From contig NZ_LAVK01000003.1 of the NCBI RefSeq assembly GCF_001083795.1, positions 1 to 64,000 on the forward strand: 64,000 bases of DNA, given 5' to 3'. The DNA is from Streptomyces sp. SBT349. GTDB taxonomy: Bacteria; Actinomycetota; Actinomycetes; Streptomycetales; Streptomycetaceae. Position numbers and translations under genes: made by a program. Positions 25,670-33,830 of this stretch are shown piece by piece. Under the pieces are notes generated by a model. That model saw only the letters and a program-made list of their open reading frames with translations. It ran no database searches and had not been told where the DNA came from. Each line of letters begins with the position of its first letter. Position 1 is the first letter of the stretch.

Positions 25670-26153
25670 CGGGTCCCCCCTCCCCGACCTCGCCGTGGGC
25701 GCCGAACTGTCCGGGCCGACCCGCCCGCTCACCATGGAACGCGTCGAGTGGTACAGCATCGGCATGCTGTCGGCCGCGAGCGGCGTGCGCCAGGGCGTCC
25801 AGCGCAACATCCACACCGATCAGGAGTACGCCGCCTCGCAGGGCCTGCCCGCCGCGATCGCGGACGGCATGCACTCCACCAACTGGCTGTCGGCGATGAT
25901 GGCCCACCACTTCGGGGGCCACTACCTCACCAGCGGCGAGCTGCGGACGAAGTACATCAAGCCGGTGTTCGTCGACACCCCCCTGACGCCGCGCGGCGTC
26001 GTCACCGCCCGGGAGGAGGGCCCCGACGGCGTCACCTACCGGCTCGACGTCTGGTGCGAGGACGCCGACGGGGTCAAGCTCACCGTCGGCGACGCCGCGG
26101 TGACCGTGACCGCGAGCGTGAGCGTGAGCGCGAGCGCGGGCGGTGACGCGTGA
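25662..26153 (+). CDS. MaoC-like enoyl/hydroxyacyl-CoA hydratase, His-bearing subunit
   Basis: A 163-residue hotdog protein with the MaoC-like segment NIHTDQEYAASQGLPAAIADG (catalytic His about residue 49) and TSGELRTKYIKPVFVDTPL. The Asp that normally precedes the His by five residues is not obvious (SGVRQGVQRNIH), so the active site may be completed by the partner. The last 17 codons come from a hexanucleotide repeat and give VTVTASVSVSASAGGDA, probably disordered. Start and stop overlap both neighbours. Confidence 0.82.
   Translation: MPDGSPLPDLAVGAELSGPTRPLTMERVEWYSIGMLSAASGVRQGVQRNIHTDQEYAASQGLPAAIADGMHSTNWLSAMMAHHFGGHYLTSGELRTKYIKPVFVDTPLTPRGVVTAREEGPDGVTYRLDVWCEDADGVKLTVGDAAVTVTASVSVSASAGGDA
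26102..26139 (+). repeat. In-frame hexanucleotide repeat at the 3' end of the second MaoC gene
   Basis: Alternating GTGACC, GTGAGC and GCGAGC hexamers encode a Val/Thr/Ala/Ser dipeptide tail. Because units are six bases, slippage would change only tail length and keep the overlap with the next gene in phase. Confidence 0.6.
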
Positions 26154-27349
26154 CAGCGGCGGGGCCGCTGGCCGGGATCACGGTGCTCGACTTCACCCGG
26201 GTCTTCGCCGGTCCCTTCGCCACCCAGATCCTCGGGGACCTCGGCGCCGACGTGATCAAGCTGGAACGGGTGGACGGCGGCGACGAGTCGCGCGACTACG
26301 GCCTCACCGAGACGATGCCGCGCCCCGGCGCCCCCTTCCTGTCGCACAACAGGAACAAGAGGAGCGTCGCCGTCGACCTGAAGACGGAGGACGGCCGTGC
26401 GGTGGTGCGCCGGCTGGCCGAGACCGCCGACGTGCTCATCCACAACTACCGGCCCGGCGTCATGGAGCGGCTCCACCTCGACCACGCGAGCCTCACGCCG
26501 CTCAACGCCCGGCTCGTCTACTGCTCGATCTCCGGCTTCGGGGCGCACGGCCCGATGCGCACCAGGGCCGCGAACGACCTGTCGATCCAGGCGTACAGCG
26601 GCCTGCTCAGCATCACCGGCCAGCCCGGGGGCCCGCCGGCCCGCGTGCCGACGTCGGTGTGCGACCTGACCGCGGGCCTGTACGCGGCCATCGGCATCCA
26701 GGCCGCGCTGCACCACCGGTCGGTGAGCGGGGTGGGCCAGGAGGTCAGCACCTCCATGCTGGAGGGCCAGCTCACCATGCTCAACCACTTCCTCACCGAC
26801 TACTGGATGAACGGCCGGCTGGCGGAGAAGATGGGCACCGCGAACGCGCTCGGGCTGCCGAACGAGGCGTTCCCCACGAAGGACGGCTGGGTCTGCATCA
26901 CCTCCGCCAACGAGAAGATGTGGCGCCGGTGCGCCGCCGCCCTGGGCGTCGGCGAGCTGGCCGACGACCCGAGGTTCCGCACGCTGCGCGACCGTTACGC
27001 GCACCGGGAGGAACTGGTGACGCTGCTCTCCCGGGCCACGTCGGCGATGACCTCGAAGGAGTGCCTGGCCGCGCTGGAGGAGGGCGGCGTGCCCTGCTGC
27101 CCGGTGAACACCCTCGACCGGATCGCCACCGACCCGCTGCTCGACGCGCTCGGCAGCACCGTCGACATGGAGGTGGAGGGCGACCGGACGGTCCGCCTGG
27201 TGCAGACGCCGCTGCGCTTCTCCGCCACGCAGGTGTCGGCGCGCATCCCGCCGCCGCGCCTGGGCGAGCACACGGACGACGTCCTGGCCGGCGCGGGCTT
27301 CGCCGCCGACGAGATCGCGCGCATGCGCGCCGCCGGGGCGGTGGCCTGA
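26150..27349 (+). CDS. CaiB/BaiF family III CoA-transferase
   Basis: A 399-residue formyl-CoA transferase-like enzyme. Landmarks: TVLDFTRVFAGPFATQILGDLGADVIKLE at the N-terminus (split here as VLDFTRVFAGPFATQ and LGADVIKLE), FLSHNRNKRSVAVDLK, and the catalytic Asp in TSVCDLTAGLYAAIG (about residue 170). It transfers CoA between a CoA thioester and a free acid without the covalent glutamyl mechanism of the family I enzyme upstream, so the operon has two independent activation routes. The GTG overlaps the MaoC stop. Confidence 0.92.
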   Translation: MTAAGPLAGITVLDFTRVFAGPFATQILGDLGADVIKLERVDGGDESRDYGLTETMPRPGAPFLSHNRNKRSVAVDLKTEDGRAVVRRLAETADVLIHNYRPGVMERLHLDHASLTPLNARLVYCSISGFGAHGPMRTRAANDLSIQAYSGLLSITGQPGGPPARVPTSVCDLTAGLYAAIGIQAALHHRSVSGVGQEVSTSMLEGQLTMLNHFLTDYWMNGRLAEKMGTANALGLPNEAFPTKDGWVCITSANEKMWRRCAAALGVGELADDPRFRTLRDRYAHREELVTLLSRATSAMTSKECLAALEEGGVPCCPVNTLDRIATDPLLDALGSTVDMEVEGDRTVRLVQTPLRFSATQVSARIPPPRLGEHTDDVLAGAGFAADEIARMRAAGAVA

Positions 27350-27383
27350 CGCCTGTGACCGCAATCATCGAGGGAGCGCACGC

Positions 27384-28385
27384 ATGAGAAAGCTCGTCAA
27401 CGACCCGGCCGCGTTCGTCGACCAGACGCTCACCGGGATCACGCTGGCCCACCCGGACCGGCTGCGGCGGCCCGACGGCGAGCCGGGCGCCATCGTCCGC
27501 GCCGACACCGCGTTCGCCGGCCGCGTCACCGCGGCCACCGGCGGCGGCTCCGGTCACCTGCCGCTGTTCCTCGGCTACGTGGGCCAGGGGCTGGCCGACG
27601 GGTGCGCCGTGGGGCAGGTGTTCGCGTCACCGAGCACCGACCAGATGCTCGCCGTGACCCGCGCGATCGACGGCGGGCGCGGCGTGCTGTACCTCTACGG
27701 CAACTACAGCGGCGACCGGATGAACTTCGAGCTGGCCGCCGACCTGGCCCGCGCCGAGGGCATCGAGGTCGAATCGGCCGTGGCCGCCGACGACGTGGCG
27801 TCGGCCCCACCGGAGCGGGCGGAGAGCCGGCGGGGCATCGCCGGCATCCACTTCGCCTACCGGGTGGCGGGCGCCGCCGCGGCCACCGGCGCCGACCTGG
27901 CGACGGTGGCGGCGACCACCCGGCGGGCCATCGCCCGCACCCGGAGCATGGGCGTGGCGCTGGCGCCGTGCGTGCTGCCGGCCGTCGGCCACGCCAACTT
28001 CGAGATCCCGGACGGGCAGATCGAGGTCGGCATGGGCATCCACGGCGAGCCGGGCGTCGGACGCGAACCGCTGCGGACCGCCGACGCCGTCGTGGACGAC
28101 CTGGTCGACCGGCTGCTGGCCGACCGGCCGCCGTCGGACACGGACCGGGTGGCCGTGCTGGTCAACGGGCTGGGCGCCACCTGCCTCGAAGAGCTCTACA
28201 TCGTCTACCGGCGGGTGCACGAACGGCTCACGGCGGCGGGGCTGACCATCGCGCACCGCTCGGTCGGCGAGTACGCCACCTCCCTGGAGATGGCCGGTGC
28301 CTCGGTCTCGCTGCTGTACCTGGACGACGAACTGGAGCGGCTGATCGGCGCGCCGGCGTCCTCGCCGCTGGTGCTGGTCCCGTGA
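27384..28385 (+). CDS. dhaK: Dihydroxyacetone kinase DhaK-like subunit
   Basis: A 333-residue DhaK-family protein. It keeps GGGSGH (about residues 53-58), the Asp in NYSGDRMNFELA and the substrate-binding His in MGMGIHGEPG that holds ketoses as a hemiaminal. The usual GSGHEPAH is GSGHLPLF, a change beside the substrate pocket suggesting a substrate other than dihydroxyacetone, perhaps a tetrulose or a related hydroxy-keto compound. It starts 34 bases after the CaiB stop with GGGAG upstream and overlaps DhaL by 4 bases. Confidence 0.88.
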   Translation: MRKLVNDPAAFVDQTLTGITLAHPDRLRRPDGEPGAIVRADTAFAGRVTAATGGGSGHLPLFLGYVGQGLADGCAVGQVFASPSTDQMLAVTRAIDGGRGVLYLYGNYSGDRMNFELAADLARAEGIEVESAVAADDVASAPPERAESRRGIAGIHFAYRVAGAAAATGADLATVAATTRRAIARTRSMGVALAPCVLPAVGHANFEIPDGQIEVGMGIHGEPGVGREPLRTADAVVDDLVDRLLADRPPSDTDRVAVLVNGLGATCLEELYIVYRRVHERLTAAGLTIAHRSVGEYATSLEMAGASVSLLYLDDELERLIGAPASSPLVLVP

Positions 28386-29077
28386 GCGGCCAGGCCGCGG
28401 GCTCGGCCGCCTGGTCGGCGGACCGGCTGGCGCACGCCCTCGCGCTGGTCGCCCGGCGGGTGGCGGACGGCGCCGGGGAGCTGTCCCGGCTCGACGCGCT
28501 GGCCGGGGACGGCGACCTGGGAACGTCGCTGACGACCGGGTTCGCGGCGGTGGGCGCGCGGGTCGCCGAGCTGACCGGGCCCGACCCGGCGGCGGTGCTG
28601 ACCGCGGCCGGCCGGGCGCTGGCCCAGGAGGCGCCGTCGACGATGGGCACGCTGCTCGGCACGGTCTTCCTGCGCGGCGCCGCGGTGCTGCACGGCCGCG
28701 CCGTCCTCGACGCGCGCGGCCTGGCGGACCTGCTGGCCGCCGGCCGCGAGGCCGTCGAGCGGCGGGGCGGCGCCCGCGTCGGCCAGCGCACCGTGCTCGA
28801 CGCGCTGAGCCCCGCGGCCTCGGCCGCCCGCGCCGCGGCCGACGCCGGCCGCGGCATCGCCGGGGCGCTGGCGGACTCCGCGGCGGCGGCGCGCGAGGGC
28901 GCGGCGGCGACCGCCGCCATGGAGCCCCAGGTCGGCCGGGCCGGCTGGATACCCGACCGGGCCCGGGGCCATGTGGACGCCGGGGCGTCCGCATGGGCGC
29001 TGGTCATGACGGCCCTGTCCGACGCGGCCCGCCCGGCCCCGGCCAGCGGGCGCGCCGAGGGGAGCGACGATGGCTGA
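28382..29077 (+). CDS. dhaL: Dihydroxyacetone kinase DhaL-like nucleotide-binding subunit
   Basis: A 231-residue helical protein with the metal/nucleotide motif LAGDGDLGTSLTTGF (Asp cluster about residues 38-43), the STMGTLLGTVF helix and a C-terminal GWIPDRARGHVDAGASAWA that closes over the nucleotide. DhaL carries the phosphoryl donor. In PTS-type systems the donor comes from DhaM, which is absent here, so ATP may be used directly. GTG start, 4-base overlap with dhaK and 8-base overlap with the following transporter gene. Confidence 0.88.
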   Translation: MSGQAAGSAAWSADRLAHALALVARRVADGAGELSRLDALAGDGDLGTSLTTGFAAVGARVAELTGPDPAAVLTAAGRALAQEAPSTMGTLLGTVFLRGAAVLHGRAVLDARGLADLLAAGREAVERRGGARVGQRTVLDALSPAASAARAAADAGRGIAGALADSAAAAREGAAATAAMEPQVGRAGWIPDRARGHVDAGASAWALVMTALSDAARPAPASGRAEGSDDG

Positions 29078-29630
29078 CACCACCGAGGAGAAGGCCGGCA
29101 CCGCCGAGGAGAAGCAGGCCGACGCGCACGACGACGCCCTGGTGCCGGTCGGTCCCGTCGTCCGGTACGGGCGGCTGGCGTTCGCGGGGGTCCTGATCCT
29201 GCTGGGCCTCTACCTCGTCCGCGAGGGCCTCGACATCGGCTACGACAGGGAGAACGAGCCGGGCCCCGGGTTCTTCCCGCTGTGGGTGGGGGCCGTGCTC
29301 GCCGTGCTCAGCGCCGGCTGGCTGGTGCGCGAGCTGCGCCGGCCGGCCGACGCGCCCGCGCAGAATCTGGAGGCGCGCGGCCCGTTGCGGGTGCTCGGCC
29401 TCGTGGGTTCGATGGCGCTGCTGACCCTGTCCTTCGAGCCGCTGGGCTACAACCTCTCGGTGCTGCTGTTCTTCCTCGTCCTGTCGATGACCACGGCGCG
29501 TGGCCACACGCTCGCCAAGGTCCTGGTGGCGGTCGGCGCGAGCTTCGGGGTCTACCTCGCCTTCGACTACGGGCTCGGCATCATCCTGCCCGGCTCCGTG
29601 CTGCCGTTCCTCGAAGCACAGGGGCTGTGA
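29070..29630 (+). CDS. tctB: Tripartite tricarboxylate transporter small permease TctB
   Basis: A 186-residue membrane protein with four hydrophobic segments (LAFAGVLILLGLYLVREGL, WVGAVLAVLSAGWLVREL, LGLVGSMALLTLSFEPLGY, VLVAVGASFGVYLAFDYGL) and the TctB-type GPGFFPLWVG. The charged N-terminal 30 residues are cytoplasmic. It completes the Tct transporter but lies 5.3 kb downstream of tctC, at the end of the operon, which is unusual. A strong bidirectional hairpin follows. Confidence 0.92.
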   Translation: MADTTEEKAGTAEEKQADAHDDALVPVGPVVRYGRLAFAGVLILLGLYLVREGLDIGYDRENEPGPGFFPLWVGAVLAVLSAGWLVRELRRPADAPAQNLEARGPLRVLGLVGSMALLTLSFEPLGYNLSVLLFFLVLSMTTARGHTLAKVLVAVGASFGVYLAFDYGLGIILPGSVLPFLEAQGL

Positions 29631-29650
29631 CCGGCGTCGCCCCCGCCGCC

Positions 29651-29685
29651 CTGGTCCCCGGCCGCGACCCGCGGCCGGGGACCAG
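29651..29685. terminator. Strong bidirectional terminator hairpin
   Basis: A perfect 16-bp stem (left arm CTGGTCCCCGGCCGCG) with a three-base loop ACC lies between the convergent rightward Tct operon and the leftward operon ending in the thiolase. Confidence 0.8.
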
Positions 29686-29693
29686 GCCGCGGG

Positions 29694-30875
29694 TCACGCC
29701 TCCAGGACGACCGCGAGGCCCTGGCCGACGCCGATGCAGAGGGTGGCCAGCCCCCAGCCGCCGCCCCGCCGGCGCAGCGCGTGGGCGAGGGTGGTCAGGA
29801 TGCGCGAACCGGAGCTGCCCAGCGGGTGGCCGAGCGCGATCGCGCCGCCGGACGGATTGACGAGGGCCGGGTCGAGGTCGCGCCACTCGGCGAGGCACGC
29901 GAGCGTCTGGGCGGCGAACGCCTCGTTGATCTCGACGGCCGAGAGGTCGGACCAGGTGATCCCCGCCCGCCGCAGCGCGGTGCGGGCCGCCTCCACCGGC
30001 CCGATGCCGAAGACGTCCGGGTCGACGGCGGCGACGCCCCGCCCCGCGATGCGGGCCAGGGGCCGCAGCCCGAGGTCGTCGGCGACCCGTTCGGTGCCGA
30101 GCAGCACCGCCGAGGCGCCGTCGTTGAGCGGCGAGGAGTTGCCCGCGGTGACGGTGCCGTCCTTGCGGAAGGCCGGCTTCAGGCGGGCCAGCGCGTCCAG
30201 ATCCGTCGCGGGCCGTATGGACTCGTCGGTGGCCAGCTCGTTGCCGGGGACCGCGACCACCTCGGCGTCGAAGGCGCCCGCCGCCCAGGCCGCCGCGGCG
30301 CGGTGCTGGCTTTCGAGCGCGAACGCGTCCTGGGCCTCCCGTCCGATGGCGTACCGGTCGGCGAGCACCTCGGCGCTCTCGCCCAGCGTGATGGTCCAGC
30401 GCTCCGGCATCTCCGGGTTGACCATCCGCCAGCCCAGCGTGGTGGAGAACAGCGTCTCGTGGCCGCGGGGGTAGGCCCGCGCCGGCTTGGGCAGCACCCA
30501 CGGCGCCCGGCTCATCGACTCCACGCCGCCGCCGATCACCAGGTCCGCGTCGCCGGTGGCGATGGCGCGGTTTCCCTGGATGACCGCCTCAAGTCCGGAA
30601 CCGCACAGCCGGTTGACGGTGGCGCCGGGCACGCTGGTGGGGAGCCCGGCCAGCAGCGCCGCCATCCGCCCGACGTTGCGGTTCTCCTCGCCCGCGCCGT
30701 TGGCGTTGCCGAGGAGCACGTCGTCGATCCGGGCCGGGTCCAGGCCGGGGGCCCGGTCGACGAGAGCGCGGAGGACCGTGGCCGCGAGGTCGTCGGGGCG
30801 CACGTCGGCCAGCGCGCCGCCGTACCGGCCGATCGGCGTGCGGACCGCGTCGAGTACAAAGGTTTCCGTCGTCAC
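29694..30875 (-). CDS. Acetyl-CoA acetyltransferase/3-oxoacyl-CoA thiolase
   Basis: A 393-residue thiolase. The nucleophile Cys is in NRLCGSGLEAV (about residue 90), the second loop in NEAFAAQ, His in GGAIALGHPLGSSG and the acid/base Cys in CIGVGQG. It cleaves a 3-oxoacyl-CoA with CoA to acetyl-CoA and a shorter acyl-CoA; overall it looks closest to the beta-ketoadipyl-CoA thiolase type. It is the last gene of the leftward operon, 64 bases after the permease. GTG start with GAGAGG upstream. Confidence 0.92.
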   Translation of the reverse strand: MTTETFVLDAVRTPIGRYGGALADVRPDDLAATVLRALVDRAPGLDPARIDDVLLGNANGAGEENRNVGRMAALLAGLPTSVPGATVNRLCGSGLEAVIQGNRAIATGDADLVIGGGVESMSRAPWVLPKPARAYPRGHETLFSTTLGWRMVNPEMPERWTITLGESAEVLADRYAIGREAQDAFALESQHRAAAAWAAGAFDAEVVAVPGNELATDESIRPATDLDALARLKPAFRKDGTVTAGNSSPLNDGASAVLLGTERVADDLGLRPLARIAGRGVAAVDPDVFGIGPVEAARTALRRAGITWSDLSAVEINEAFAAQTLACLAEWRDLDPALVNPSGGAIALGHPLGSSGSRILTTLAHALRRRGGGWGLATLCIGVGQGLAVVLEA

Positions 30876-30939
30876 ATCAGACCTCTCGCTTGGGTGGGGG
30901 CGGGCGCGCGTGCCGGTTCCGGGCGCGCGTGAACCCGCG

Positions 30940-32670
30940 TCATCGGGCCCGGCCCGCGGGCCGCCGCTGCCAGCGTGACGACCGGCCCAGGGTCAGGGCC
31001 AGTACGACGACGACGCTGGTGACCAGGCTGACGACGGTCCCGAGAGCGGCCAGGTCGGAGAACGTCCCGTGGTCCCAGATGTCGAGGAACACGAAGCCCA
31101 CCACCGGGTTGGTCGTCCCGGCCAGGATGGCCGAGGCGGTGAGGTCGCCGACCATCACCACGAAGAGCAGCGCCCACCCGGCCGTGAGCCCCGGCCGCAT
31201 CAGCGGGAAGAGGATGGTCCGGAACGTGCGGCCCTTCGACGCCCCGGACATGCGGGACGCCTCCAGCAGCTCGTCGCCCACCTGCCCGTGCGCCACCTCC
31301 ACCGCCGTGGACGCCTGCGGCAGATAGATGATCACGTAGGCGATCAGCAGGATCTGCATCGTGCCGCTGAGGTAGAACGGTGCCCCGGCGAAGGTGACCA
31401 GCAGGGCGACCCCGAAGACGATGTGCGAGATCGCCCCGGGCGTCTTGGTGGCGCCCTCGACCAGCCTGGCGGGTACGCCGCCACGGTCGCGGCCGAACGT
31501 GATGACGACGGCGACCGCCACGATGCCGGTGGTCGCGCCGAGCACGCCGAGCGTCAGGCTGGTGCGCAGCGCGTCGAACGAGCGCCCGCCGTCACCGAAG
31601 AAGCCGCGGAAGTTGTCCAGGGTCAGCGTCGACAGGTCGACGCCGGCGGTCCAGAACGGCTGCAACGCCACCAGCGCCAGCGCGAGGAACGGCAGCACCG
31701 ACACGCACAGCAGGTAGCCGATCATCACCGCGCGGGCGGGCCGGCGCCACCTGCCGAGCCGGACGACGGTGGCGTGGGCGGCCTTGCCGGAGATGGTGGA
31801 GTGTCTCCCGCGGGCGGACACCCGGCGCTGGAGCAGCCACAGGGCCCCCATGACCACCAGGACCAGCAGGCTGACGGCCACCGCCTCGTCCAGCCGGGAG
31901 GGGAAGCTCTGGGTCAGCCGGACGATGTAGACGGAGATGGTGTCGACCCGCGCCGCCGTGCCGATGGTCCGCGGGATCGAGTACAGCGAGGACCCCACGA
32001 TGACCACCAGCAGCGCGGCGGCGGCGACCGCCGGGCGGATCGCCGGGAGCGAGACGCGCACGAGCGTGTTCAGCACCCCCGCGCCGGACATCCGCGACGC
32101 CTCCTCCAGCGACGGGTCGGCGTTCTTGAGCGCCGAGGAGACGATGAGGTAGACGTACGGCACCAGGGAGATCGTGTAGACGAAGATCAGTCCGGGCCAC
32201 GTCGAGATGTTCAGCGGTCCCTCTCCCGGCATGTCCAGGCCGACCGACTCGCCCAGCGACCGGATCGCGCTGTTGACGAAGCCGGCCCGCTCGTCGGCCA
32301 GGAAGACCCAGCCGATGCTCAGCGCGATCGGCGGCAACAGCAGCGGCACGACGGGCAGCAGGTCGGACAGCCAGCGCAGCCGCGCGTCGGTGCGCTCGTT
32401 CAGCCAGGCGAACGCCGAGCCGATGAGCAGCGCCAGCGGCCCGGCCGTCACCAGCACGGTGCCGGTGTTGCGGGCGGCCCGGTGCAGGGCGCTGTCGGTC
32501 AGGACCAGGCGCATCGGGGTGAGGTCGAGGGCGCCGCCGTCCACGAAGGAGGTGACGATCGTCGACGCCAGCGGGTACGCGATGAACCCCAGGACGGCGA
32601 GCGTCAGCGCCAGCCCGAGAAGTCCGAAGAGGTCCGGCCGGGGCAGGGCGCGCCGGGGGCCGCCGGTCAC
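30940..32670 (-). CDS. Fused iron(III)-type ABC transporter permease
   Basis: A 576-residue protein with two homologous membrane halves, each with about six transmembrane segments and an EAA coupling loop (LEEASRMSGAGVLNTLVRVSLP and LLEASRMSGASKGRTFRTILFP; positions about 190 and 460). This two-in-one arrangement is typical of FbpB/AfuB and related importers for Fe3+, thiamine, polyamines or phosphonates. GTG 32670 overlaps the ATPase stop. In this catabolic setting an organic substrate is at least as likely as iron. Confidence 0.9.
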   Translation of the reverse strand: MTGGPRRALPRPDLFGLLGLALTLAVLGFIAYPLASTIVTSFVDGGALDLTPMRLVLTDSALHRAARNTGTVLVTAGPLALLIGSAFAWLNERTDARLRWLSDLLPVVPLLLPPIALSIGWVFLADERAGFVNSAIRSLGESVGLDMPGEGPLNISTWPGLIFVYTISLVPYVYLIVSSALKNADPSLEEASRMSGAGVLNTLVRVSLPAIRPAVAAAALLVVIVGSSLYSIPRTIGTAARVDTISVYIVRLTQSFPSRLDEAVAVSLLVLVVMGALWLLQRRVSARGRHSTISGKAAHATVVRLGRWRRPARAVMIGYLLCVSVLPFLALALVALQPFWTAGVDLSTLTLDNFRGFFGDGGRSFDALRTSLTLGVLGATTGIVAVAVVITFGRDRGGVPARLVEGATKTPGAISHIVFGVALLVTFAGAPFYLSGTMQILLIAYVIIYLPQASTAVEVAHGQVGDELLEASRMSGASKGRTFRTILFPLMRPGLTAGWALLFVVMVGDLTASAILAGTTNPVVGFVFLDIWDHGTFSDLAALGTVVSLVTSVVVVLALTLGRSSRWQRRPAGRAR

Positions 32671-33815
32671 CGGGCCGCCTCCTTCGCGGCCAGCACGCGC
32701 AGGTCGGCGGGTTCGGTGACGACGAAGACGGCCTGGCCCTCCCGCAGCCGGTCCCGGCCGGCGCCGCGCGAGCGCACCCGGTGCCCCTTCACATCCAGGA
32801 AGTGCTCGATGTACGGCCCGCGGAAGGTCTCCGTGGTGAGGGTGGCCGGCCAGCCGTTGGAGCCGTTGCCCGGGGCGGTCGCCGACACCCCGACGTCCTC
32901 GGGCCGGGCGATGACGGCGACCGTGTCGCCGGGCCCGGCGCCCTCCGGGACGTTGCCGGCCGCGACGCGGATGTCCCCGACATCGGTGCTGACCACCCGG
33001 ACGGACCGGTCGGCGCCGTCGGGCTCCCGCAGGGTTCCGACCCACTCGTTCACGACGCCGAGGAACCCGGCGACGAACCGTGACGCGGGGGCCCGGTAGA
33101 CCTCCCGGGGGTCTCCCACCTGGGCGACCCTGCCGTCCTTCATCACCACGACCCGGTCGGCGATCGCGGTCGCCTCCTCCTGGTCGTGGGTGACGAAGAC
33201 GCCCGCGAAGCCGATGCGCTGCTGCATCGTGAGCAGCTCCACGCGCAGCTCCTCGCGGATCTTCGCGTCGACGTTGGAGAGCGGCTCGTCGAAGAGGATG
33301 ACGTCCGGGTCGGCGACCAGGCAGCGCGCCAGCGCGACCCGCTGCTGCTGACCGCCGCTGAGCTGAGCCGGGTACTCCCCGGCGAGGTGCCCGATGCCGA
33401 CGACGTCGAGGATCCGCTCCACGCGGGCGGCGATCTCGGCCCTGGGCCGCCGCCGGACGGCGAGCGGATAGCCGACGTTGCGCCGGACGGACATGTGCGG
33501 CCACACGGCGTAGGACTGGAACATCATGCCGAAACCGCGCCGCTCGGGCGGGACGTGCACGCCCCGTTCCGCCGACGAGACGACCCGCCCGTTGCTGCGG
33601 ATCTCCCCGCCGGTGGGCACCTCGAGACCGGCGACGCAGCGCAGCAGGGTGGTCTTGCCGCAGCCGCTGGGGCCGAGGATCACCACCATCTCGCCCCGCC
33701 CCACGTCGAGCGACACGTCGTCGACGGCGGCGACGCGCTCGCCGCGGTGGCGCCGGAAGTGCTTCGTCAGCCCCGCGACGCTGACGGGTGCGTCGCCCCG
33801 GTCTGCCTCTGTCAC
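32667..33815 (-). CDS. ABC transporter ATP-binding protein, FbpC/PotA type
   Basis: A 382-residue ATPase. Walker A is GPSGCGKTT (about residue 44), signature LSGGQQQRV, Walker B VILFDEPLSNVD and switch His in VFVTHDQEE. Residues 245-370 are a TOBE-type regulatory domain (VIARPEDVGVS). It energises the fused permease. GTG 33815 lies after GGGAGG and 15 bases from the receptor gene stop. Confidence 0.93.
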   Translation of the reverse strand: MTEADRGDAPVSVAGLTKHFRRHRGERVAAVDDVSLDVGRGEMVVILGPSGCGKTTLLRCVAGLEVPTGGEIRSNGRVVSSAERGVHVPPERRGFGMMFQSYAVWPHMSVRRNVGYPLAVRRRPRAEIAARVERILDVVGIGHLAGEYPAQLSGGQQQRVALARCLVADPDVILFDEPLSNVDAKIREELRVELLTMQQRIGFAGVFVTHDQEEATAIADRVVVMKDGRVAQVGDPREVYRAPASRFVAGFLGVVNEWVGTLREPDGADRSVRVVSTDVGDIRVAAGNVPEGAGPGDTVAVIARPEDVGVSATAPGNGSNGWPATLTTETFRGPYIEHFLDVKGHRVRSRGAGRDRLREGQAVFVVTEPADLRVLAAKEAAR

Positions 33816-33830
33816 GTCATCCCTCCCGTT

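Noticed and set aside
29651-29685. Long inverted repeat considered as a mobile-element end
   Set aside because: It is a 16-bp perfect hairpin with a 3-base loop between two convergent operons and there is no transposase nearby; a terminator explains it.
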